From positions 1-39,280 of the forward strand of contig JADCHE010000057.1 of NCBI GenBank assembly GCA_020248665.1: 39,280 nucleotides of DNA. The letters run 5' to 3'. This stretch comes from Burkholderiales bacterium. Its GTDB lineage: Bacteria > Pseudomonadota > Gammaproteobacteria > Burkholderiales > Burkholderiaceae_E. The translations under genes and the position numbers were made by a program. The notes beneath the pieces are model-generated. The model was not told where the DNA came from, searched no databases, and saw nothing but the letters and a program-made list of their open reading frames with translations. Positions 33,479 to 39,280 of the stretch are shown here, one piece after another (positions within the stretch are counted from its first letter, which is position 1; every line of letters starts with the position of its first letter).

Positions 33479-33550
33479 TCCATTCCGGAACCGTTGCGGT
33501 CCGCCGCGCGACGCGCCGAGACTCGGCCCTCCTCCCGATGGAGCCGCGCC

Positions 33551-34768
33551 ATGCAGCCCGTCCCCGCCCCCTCCGGCGACGACGCCGCCCCCGAGCACCT
33601 GCGCACGATCACGCTCGGCCGCGCGAAGGCGCTGATCCGCGCGATGGCGCACGAGCAGAGCCTGCTGCTGCTCGCGCCCCCGGGCATCGGCAAGTCCGAC
33701 ATCGTGTTCGAGGCGGCCCGCGAGGCCGGGCTGCCGTGCCGCTCGCTGCTCGGCACGCAGATCGCGCCCGAGGACGTGAGCGGCGTGCCTCGGATCGTCG
33801 GCGAGCGCTCGGTGTTCTGCCCGCCGCGCACGCTGCTGCCCGAGGACGGCCGCCCGTTCTGCCTGTTCCTCGACGAGCTGCCCGCCTGCGCGCCCGACGT
33901 GCAGAAGGCGTTCTACTCGCTGCTGCTCGAGCGCCGGATCGGCGAATTCGCGCTGCCGCCGGGCAGCTGGGTGGTCGCCGCCGGCAACCGCGTGCAGGAC
34001 CGCGCGCTGGTGCGCTCGATGAGCTCGGCGCTGGTCAACCGCGTGACCGTGCTGAACCTGCGCGCCGACGTCGGCGAGTGGCTCGGCTGGGCGGGCGCGC
34101 ACGGCGTGCGGCCCGAGGTGCGGCGCTTCGTCGCCTGCCTGCCCGAGTCGCTGGTGCGCGCGGTGCCCGACGTGCCCGCGCCGTTCTCGACGCCGCGCGC
34201 GTGGGCGGCGTTCTCGCGCGCGCTCGATCTCGCCGAGGCGCGGGGCGCGCTCGACGCCGACGCGCGCCGCGCGCTCGCGTTCGGGCGGCTCTCGCCGCGC
34301 GACGCCGCGGTGTTCTGCGCGATCGCAGACGAGACGGCCGCGCCGCTGCGCGAGCTCGGCGACTACCTCGTCGAGCCCGCGACGCTGCCCGAGGGCCTGT
34401 CGGCGCGCTGGTTCGTGCTCGACTGCATCCGCCAGCACCTGAAGGCCGGCACGCTCCCCTCGGTCGAGGCTCCGGTCGTCGACCGCTTCCTGCGCGCGCT
34501 GCCGGACGAGCACCAGCTCGCGGTGGTCACCGATCTGGTCGAGCGATGGGCCGACCTCGGCGGCGAGGCCGCGATGCACGCGCTGCTCGCCCGGGTCGCG
34601 GCGCTGCCGTCGCGCGGGGCGCCGGACGGCGGCGCAGGCGCCGACGCCGCCGTCGCCACGGACTGCGCCGCCGGCGGATCGGCGACCGACGCCACGCCAG
34701 CGCCGGCCTCGCCCATCGACGCGGTGCCCCTCGGCGCCGGCGACCTGCCGCACGGGTCCGCCGCGTGA
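33551..34768 (+). CDS. MoxR-like AAA+ ATPase
   Basis: 405 residues. Walker A is APPGIGKSD (Lys48), Walker B is CLFLDELPAC (Asp108-Glu109), then a sensor-1-like VVAAGNRVQD and an arginine-finger region SALVNRVTVLNL, as in AAA ATPases paired with von Willebrand A proteins. The last 50 residues are Ala/Gly/Asp-rich and probably disordered. Its stop overlaps the GTG of the metallopeptidase/VWA gene. Known: MoxR-type ATPases remodel or load metal into partners together with VWA proteins. No partner substrate is evident beyond the LCCL protein. Start at 33551 is the first ATG after the control region. Confidence 0.88.
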   Translation: MQPVPAPSGDDAAPEHLRTITLGRAKALIRAMAHEQSLLLLAPPGIGKSDIVFEAAREAGLPCRSLLGTQIAPEDVSGVPRIVGERSVFCPPRTLLPEDGRPFCLFLDELPACAPDVQKAFYSLLLERRIGEFALPPGSWVVAAGNRVQDRALVRSMSSALVNRVTVLNLRADVGEWLGWAGAHGVRPEVRRFVACLPESLVRAVPDVPAPFSTPRAWAAFSRALDLAEARGALDADARRALAFGRLSPRDAAVFCAIADETAAPLRELGDYLVEPATLPEGLSARWFVLDCIRQHLKAGTLPSVEAPVVDRFLRALPDEHQLAVVTDLVERWADLGGEAAMHALLARVAALPSRGAPDGGAGADAAVATDCAAGGSATDATPAPASPIDAVPLGAGDLPHGSAA

Positions 34769-36075
34769 ACGCGCCGCACGCCGCCCCCGACCGCGACGCC
34801 GAGCGCCGCCGCGTCGAGCGCGCGCTGCGCCGCGCGACCGTGCCGTTCCCCTACCTCGCCGGCCTCTGCGCCGAGGCGCGCGTCGCGATCGACGACCGCG
34901 TGCCGACGATGGGCGTGTTCGCGTCCGGCCGGATGCTCGCGAACGCCACCTTCGTCGCGCGGCTGGACGACGCGGACCTGCTCTTCGTCGTCGCACACGA
35001 GCTGCTGCACCTCGCGCTGCGCACCCACCGCCGCGCGGTCGGCGCCGACCGGATGCAGTTCAACGTCGCGCACGACTACATCATCAACGACCTGCTGCGC
35101 GGGGCGCTCGGCACGACGCGGATCCCCGCCGGCGGCCTCGACATGCCCGGCGCGCGGCTGCGCTCGGCCGAGGAGGTGCTGCTGGAGATGCGCCGTGCGG
35201 CGCGCGCGCGCGGCGACGGCGACGACGCGCCGCGGCGGATGTGGCGGGTCGCCGAGGACGGGTCGCCCGGCGACCTGCAGGGCGGCGGACCCGGCGACGA
35301 CGGCGGCGACGACGGCGGCGACGTGCTCGCCGACGCCACCGAGCGCGACTGGTTCGGCGAGGACCGCGACGCGCAGCGCGCACGGGCCCGCGAGGTCGAG
35401 GCGGCCGCGCGGCGCGGCGTCGCCATCGCCCGAGCGACCGGCGCGCTGCGCGGCTCGCTGCTCGCGCAGATGGGCCTGCTGCCCGGCGACTCGGGCGACG
35501 ACGTCGACGCCGAGCGCGGCGCTTGGCGCGCGCCGCCCGCGCTCGCGCTGCAGCGCTGGATCGAGTCGGTCGCCGCCGGCCCGCGCACCTTCGAGCGCGC
35601 GCCGCGCCGCGCCCCGCCCGACGCCGGCGTGGTGCTGCCCGGCCGACGCCGCGAGGGCGCGCTGCTGGTCGTCGTGCTCGACACCAGCGGCTCGATGGTC
35701 GCCTCCCTGGGCCGCGCGCTCGGCGCGCTCGCCGACGCCTGCGACGCGATGGGCATCGACCGCGTGCGCCTCGTGCAGTGCGACGCGGCGGTGACCGCCG
35801 ACGACCTCGTCGGACCCGCCGACCTCGCGCGGCGCCGCCTCGATGGCTGGGGCGGCAGCGACATGGGCCCGGCGCTGCGCCATCTCGCAGCCGACGCGAC
35901 CGTGCGCGCGGCGGTCGTGCTGACCGACGGCGACGTGCTCGTGCCGGACGGGCCCTGGCCGTTCGAGCTGCTGTGGCTGCTGCCGCCGGACGCGTCGGCG
36001 TCGTTCGCGCCGGCGCAGGGGCGCGTGCTGCGGCTGACCGATTCCGACCGACCGGACGCGAGGAGTGGAACGTGA
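34765..36075 (+). CDS. DUF2201-type metallopeptidase-like protein with VWA domain
   Basis: 436 residues, GTG start overlapping the ATPase stop. The N-terminal part (about 10-140) is a zincin-like domain with VVAHELLHLAL (His78-Glu79-x-x-His82), matching the DUF2201 putative metallopeptidase. A variable Gly/Asp-rich region (about 165-195, DDGGDDGGD) follows. The C-terminal von Willebrand A-like domain has a MIDAS motif DTSGSM (Asp306, Ser308, Ser310) and VLTDGDVLVPDGPWPF. It would work with the upstream AAA ATPase. Whether HExxH is proteolytic is unknown. The stop overlaps the start of the LCCL gene. Confidence 0.87.
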   Translation: MNAPHAAPDRDAERRRVERALRRATVPFPYLAGLCAEARVAIDDRVPTMGVFASGRMLANATFVARLDDADLLFVVAHELLHLALRTHRRAVGADRMQFNVAHDYIINDLLRGALGTTRIPAGGLDMPGARLRSAEEVLLEMRRAARARGDGDDAPRRMWRVAEDGSPGDLQGGGPGDDGGDDGGDVLADATERDWFGEDRDAQRARAREVEAAARRGVAIARATGALRGSLLAQMGLLPGDSGDDVDAERGAWRAPPALALQRWIESVAAGPRTFERAPRRAPPDAGVVLPGRRREGALLVVVLDTSGSMVASLGRALGALADACDAMGIDRVRLVQCDAAVTADDLVGPADLARRRLDGWGGSDMGPALRHLAADATVRAAVVLTDGDVLVPDGPWPFELLWLLPPDASASFAPAQGRVLRLTDSDRPDARSGT

Positions 36076-36476
36076 AGGTGATCCAGGAACTGGTGCAGTG
36101 GTTCGACCGCCGCGGCCTGCTGAGCGAGGCCGACCTCGCGGCGCTGAACGAGCAGGGCCTGCTCGCGCAGGACGCGCCGCGCACGATGCTCGAGCACTGC
36201 GGCCGCATCGGACGCGGCTGGTGCTTCCGCGTCGTCGGCGAGCTCGAGGGCCCGGTGTGGGGCACCGACGTCTACACCGGCGACTCGTCGGTGGCGAGTG
36301 CGGCGGTGCACGCGGGGCTCGTCGGGCCGGGCGCGAGCGCGGTGCTGCGGGTGGTCGTCGTCGAGCCGCCCGAGCGCTTCGAGGGCTCGCTGCGCCACGG
36401 CGTCGCGAGCCGCGACTACGCGCGCTACGACACCGCGTTCCGCTTCGAGGCGATGCCGTCGTCGGACGAGGGCTGA
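36072..36476 (+). CDS. LCCL-domain protein
   Basis: 134 residues, GTG start overlapping the VWA gene stop (GTGA). After a helical N-terminus (VIQELVQWFDRRGLLSEADLAALNEQGLL) comes an LCCL-like domain: WCFRVVGELEGPVWGTDVYTGDSSVASAAVHAGLVGPG, matching the usual VWGTDIYTDDSSVAAAAVHAG pattern. LCCL domains are best known from extracellular animal proteins; the bacterial versions are poorly studied. No signal peptide is seen, so this one appears cytoplasmic. Three genes in a row joined by 4-nt overlaps imply that its product works with the ATPase and VWA protein, perhaps as target or adaptor. Confidence 0.82.
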   Translation: MKVIQELVQWFDRRGLLSEADLAALNEQGLLAQDAPRTMLEHCGRIGRGWCFRVVGELEGPVWGTDVYTGDSSVASAAVHAGLVGPGASAVLRVVVVEPPERFEGSLRHGVASRDYARYDTAFRFEAMPSSDEG

Positions 36477-36544
36477 GCCCGTCGGCGACGTCCGCACGGG
36501 CGCGGCGTCCGCACCCCGGAGCACAGCGCGTTCCCGCGGAAACG

Positions 36545-36572
36545 TTCACGTCGTCCCCGATCGGGCTACGAT
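36545..36572 (+). promoter_or_regulatory. Possible promoter of the NTF2-like gene
   Basis: TTCACG (36545-36550) and TACGAT (36567-36572) are 16 bp apart; the start codon is 30 bp downstream. Moderate match only. Confidence 0.35.
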
Positions 36573-36602
36573 CGGCATCCCGCCCCCGACGACCGCGCCG
36601 CG

Positions 36603-37100
36603 ATGGACACACCGACCTTCACCCGCCTGCTCGACCGGATGATGCGCGCCGCCGAGGCCGGCGACGGCGACGCGTTCGCCGCCTGCTTCACCGACGACGC
36701 GGTCTACCACGACTACATCTACGGCCCGCACGCCGGCCGCGCCGAGATCGGCCGGATGCTGGTCGAGCTGTTCCGCCGCGACGCCGGTCCGGACTACCGC
36801 TGGGAGATGCTCGATCCGCTCTGCGAGGGCGACACCGGCTACGCGTGGTCGCTGTCGAGCTTCACCTCGACGGTGCCCGAGTTCGCCGGGCGCACCGTCG
36901 TCATCGACGGCATGAGCCGCTTCCGCCTGCGCGACGGCCTCATCGCCGAGTACGTCGAGTCGGTCAACGGCTGCGTCGCGATGGCACAGCTCGGCGTGGC
37001 ACCCGAGCGGATGGCGAAGGTCGCGAGGAAGTGGGCGGACCGGCTGCTCGCGCGGCCGCAGACGCAGGCGTTCGTCGCGCGCGGCAAGCGCATGGCCTGA
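36603..37100 (+). CDS. NTF2/SnoaL-like protein
   Basis: 165 residues with a full SnoaL-like fold: RMMRAAEAGDGDAFAACFTDDAVYHDYIYGPHAGRAEIGRMLVELF at the start, VVIDGMSRFRLRDGLIAEYVESVN at the end of the fold, then a helical tail of about 40 residues. Such proteins are isomerases, hydrolases or binding proteins with no shared substrate. Unlike the shortened homologue at 21538, this one has the complete middle section. It is convergent with the OFA-type carrier gene (7 bp gap). Confidence 0.85.
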   Translation: MDTPTFTRLLDRMMRAAEAGDGDAFAACFTDDAVYHDYIYGPHAGRAEIGRMLVELFRRDAGPDYRWEMLDPLCEGDTGYAWSLSSFTSTVPEFAGRTVVIDGMSRFRLRDGLIAEYVESVNGCVAMAQLGVAPERMAKVARKWADRLLARPQTQAFVARGKRMA

Positions 37101-37107
37101 CGGCGGC

Positions 37108-38409
37108 TCAGGCGCGCGCCATCCTGCCCGCGACCACCCGCACTCCGCTCGGCGAAGCCCGGTAGATCGCGACGATCGACAGCAGCGACACGCCGATCGC
37201 GATCCAGAACGCGATCGCGTAGCTGCCGGTCGCATCGTGGATCGTGCCGGCCAGCCACGGCCCGGCCGCGCCGCCCGCGATCGACGCGAGCGACAGCGTC
37301 CCGAAGATGCTGCCGTAGTGCCTGCCCTCGAAGATCTCCGCCGGCATCGCGCCGAACACCGAGGTCATGCCGTAGCCGAGCACGCCCTGCAGCAGCACCA
37401 TCGTCCACAGCAGCAGCGGGCTCGGGAACGACGGCAGCACCAGCAGCGCGACGTAGGTGCCGACGAAGCCCAGGCTGCCGATCGCCCACACCGGCTCGCG
37501 TCCGATCCGGTCCGACAGCTGCCCGAGCGCGATCTGACCGGGCACGCCGGCGAGGCTCACCATGCCCAGGGCGAAAGCCGCCTGCGCGGCCGAGAAGCCG
37601 TTCTCGACGAGGTACTTGGTCTGGTGGACCTGCACCAGGTACCACGCGAGCAGGCCGCAGAAGTAGCCGAGCGCGAGCCACCAGAACCGTGCGGTGCGCA
37701 TCGCGCGCGAGAGCGTCCAGTCGGTCGCGGCCCACGCTGCATCGACGACGTTGGTGCGCTTCGCGGCGCCCGCGCCCGGCACCGGGGCCGGGTCGCCGTC
37801 AGGCTGCAGCCCGAGGTCCTGCGGCCGGCGTTGCAGCAGCAGGTTCAGCGGCACGAGCACGACCAGGGCGACCACCCCGAGCGCGATGCACGCGGCGCGC
37901 CAGCCCGAGCGCTCGATCAGCGTCTGCAGCGCCGGCATCAGCAGGATCGAGCCGGCCCCGACGCCCGAGAACGCGATGCTCATCGCCAGCCCGCGCCGAC
38001 GCACGAACCACGCCGGCAGCCACAGGCCCTGCCCCGAATAGCCGAGCACCACGCTGCCCGCGCCGACCAGCATCCCGAGCGTCAGGTACAGGTGCCAGGG
38101 CGCGCTCGACAGCGTCGCGAGCAGCAGCCCCGCGCCGGTGGCGAGGACACCGATCTCGCAGGTGAAGCGCGGCCCGCGCGCATCGACCGTGCGGCCGATC
38201 AGCGGGCTCAGGATCGCCGACACCACGAAGCCGAACGAGAACACGCCCGCGGTGACGCCGCGGTCCCAGCCGAACTCGTCGAGGATCGGAGGGTAGAGCA
38301 GCGAGAACGCGGTGCGCGCGTTGACGGCGATCGCCATCGACACGAACACCACGGCCACGACGACCCAGCCGTAGTAGAACGGCAGGCGGCGGGCGAGCGA
38401 CTGCAGCAC
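37108..38409 (-). CDS. OFA-type MFS transporter
   Basis: 433 residues, GTG start with CAGGAGACC upstream. Twelve hydrophobic segments; the N-terminus (FYYGWVVVAVVFVSMAIAVNARTAFSLLYPPILDEFGWDRG) is the hallmark of the oxalate/formate-antiporter branch. The MFS loops SPLIGRTVDARGPR and GQLSDRIGREPVW are intact. Members in Betaproteobacteria carry monocarboxylates, but the substrate is not predictable here. A central loop (about 200-225) is Pro/Ala-rich. 188 bp of non-coding sequence lie upstream, with an 11-bp direct repeat (38565-38575, 38585-38595). Confidence 0.92.
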   Translation of the reverse strand: MLQSLARRLPFYYGWVVVAVVFVSMAIAVNARTAFSLLYPPILDEFGWDRGVTAGVFSFGFVVSAILSPLIGRTVDARGPRFTCEIGVLATGAGLLLATLSSAPWHLYLTLGMLVGAGSVVLGYSGQGLWLPAWFVRRRGLAMSIAFSGVGAGSILLMPALQTLIERSGWRAACIALGVVALVVLVPLNLLLQRRPQDLGLQPDGDPAPVPGAGAAKRTNVVDAAWAATDWTLSRAMRTARFWWLALGYFCGLLAWYLVQVHQTKYLVENGFSAAQAAFALGMVSLAGVPGQIALGQLSDRIGREPVWAIGSLGFVGTYVALLVLPSFPSPLLLWTMVLLQGVLGYGMTSVFGAMPAEIFEGRHYGSIFGTLSLASIAGGAAGPWLAGTIHDATGSYAIAFWIAIGVSLLSIVAIYRASPSGVRVVAGRMARA

Positions 38410-38597
38410 GGCGGGGGTCTCCTGCGCGACACCCGCGGGCCGGGCGTCGAGGCCTCAGGGTAGCCGATCGGACCGCGCCGGGGCCAGCGGTGCGGGACGG
38501 CTCGGAACGGGCGCGATGACGGCGGCGGTCATGGCCGGGCGGCACGGCCGCGCTGCCCGCGACCGGTCCGGGCGCACCGGGCGCGGTCCGGGCGCGC

Positions 38598-39280
38598 TCA
38601 CTCGCCCCGCGCCGCCCCTGCCCCGCCCAGCGCCGCGATCCGCGCCCGCAGCGCCGCGTCCGTCAGCACGCCGAAGTGCGCGTCGACGCGCCGCCCCGCC
38701 GCGTCGAAGAAGAGCGTCGTCGGCAGCCCCGCCGAGCCGACCTCGGGCCCCAGCCGCGAGCCGGTGTCGAGCAGCACGTCGCGCAGCTCGAGCCCCTCGC
38801 GGCGCAGCCAGCCGCGCACCGCCGCCTCGCCCTCGCCCTGGTTGACGAGCAGCACCGCGACGCCCGGCTCGCGGCGCTGCGCGGCGGCGAGCACCGGCAT
38901 CTCCGCGCGGCACGGCGCGCACCAGCTCGCCCACAGGTTGACCACCGCGGGCCGGCCGCCGGCGGCCTCGGCGAGCGTCGTCGCGCGCCCTCCGTCGAGC
39001 GCGACCAGCGCGACCGCCGGCATCGGCGGCCGATCCCACCGGCCGAGCGCGAGCGCGCCCGCGCCCCAGGCCGTCGCGGAGACCGCGGCGCCGATCGCGA
39101 GCGGCCTGCGGATCGCCGGCACGCGCAGCCCGCGCCACGCGAGCCACGCGAGCGCCACCGCGACCCCGGCAGGCGCGTACCAGCCGCCGTCGCGCACGTC
39201 GAGCACCGACAGGGGCGACGCGGCATAGGCGTCGCGGTTCAGCGCGACGAACGCGACGCGCGCGGCGAGCAGGCCGGCGA
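38598..39280 (-). CDS. TlpA-like thiol-disulfide oxidoreductase with membrane N-terminus (5' end beyond window)
   Basis: The frame is open to the right edge, so the start is outside the window. The visible N-terminal part (ALNRDAYAASPLSVLDVRDGGWYAPAGVAVALAWLAWRG) resembles the Lgt-like membrane region found on some betaproteobacterial TlpA proteins; a second hydrophobic helix follows. The thioredoxin-like domain has WASWCAPCRAEMPVL and the cis-Pro loop GLPTTLFFDAAGR. It should reduce periplasmic disulfides, for example during cytochrome c maturation, with the membrane part as anchor or electron source. An internal GTG at 39206 is possible but would cut the membrane region. Confidence 0.83.
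   Translation of the reverse strand, partial: AGLLAARVAFVALNRDAYAASPLSVLDVRDGGWYAPAGVAVALAWLAWRGLRVPAIRRPLAIGAAVSATAWGAGALALGRWDRPPMPAVALVALDGGRATTLAEAAGGRPAVVNLWASWCAPCRAEMPVLAAAQRREPGVAVLLVNQGEGEAAVRGWLRREGLELRDVLLDTGSRLGPEVGSAGLPTTLFFDAAGRRVDAHFGVLTDAALRARIAALGGAGAARGE

Noticed and set aside
38565-38595. Two copies of GGTCCGGGCGC upstream of the OFA-type carrier gene
   Set aside because: Short, G+C-rich, and compatible with local low complexity; not placed like operator sites.

Overview
This is a very G+C-rich window (clearly above 70% by eye) with GTG/ATG starts, purine-rich ribosome-binding sites and tightly packed, often 4-nt-overlapping genes. The gene content fits a chromosomal segment of a Burkholderiales-type betaproteobacterium: a Bug-type solute-binding protein, a CaiB/BaiF CoA-transferase, DUF3830, an OFA-type MFS carrier and a TonB-dependent receptor. 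I see no rRNA, tRNA, CRISPR array, transposase or phage gene. Most of the window is ordinary metabolic chromosome with small accessory insertions.

Layout. 1-3548 (minus): a NERD-domain helicase-like gene cut by the left edge, and a TonB-dependent receptor. 3675-9226 (plus): CoA-transferase, chemoreceptor, EamA exporter, YchJ protein, orphan Bug protein. 9227-9690: a gene-free stretch holding a well-formed candidate small RNA (about 9390-9480) with promoter, intrinsic terminator and a hairpin loop that copies the 16S anti-Shine-Dalgarno sequence. 9691-11449 (minus): a Phd-like antitoxin, a CcdB-like toxin and a patatin phospholipase in one coupled unit. 11537-13561 (minus): a core methionine synthase and a CnoX-like thioredoxin. 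13683-14906 (plus): NnrU and a b561-type cytochrome. 14931-16830 (minus): quinone oxidoreductase and thioesterase. 16920-19908 (plus): MetY, a tiny secreted protein, a lone F0 c-subunit and a PPK2 kinase.

19928-28140: a double CDGSH protein; a rhodanese-SRPBCC lipoprotein; a small run (shortened NTF2-like, DUF3830, glutathione transferase); an SDR-DUF1214-DUF1254 operon; a divergent AroE-like enzyme; an MFS carrier with dipeptidase E. A TPP riboswitch at 28047-28136 leads the thiamine-precursor carrier CytX, and its last conserved nucleotides are also the ribosome-binding site. 29623-32610 (plus): luciferase-like monooxygenase, chromene-carboxylate isomerase-like protein, a probable gene remnant, AhpD-like protein and MOSC protein.

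32614-36476: a FitA/VapC-type toxin-antitoxin pair, and divergent from it a three-gene overlapping operon: MoxR-like AAA ATPase, HExxH metallopeptidase-like plus von Willebrand A protein, and an LCCL-domain protein. With the anti-Shine-Dalgarno RNA and the antitoxin-toxin-patatin unit, this is the best candidate for an undescribed system. The window ends with an NTF2-like protein, an OFA-type carrier and a TlpA-like protein cut by the right edge.

All functional calls come from reading translated sequence and motifs by eye; no database search was run.
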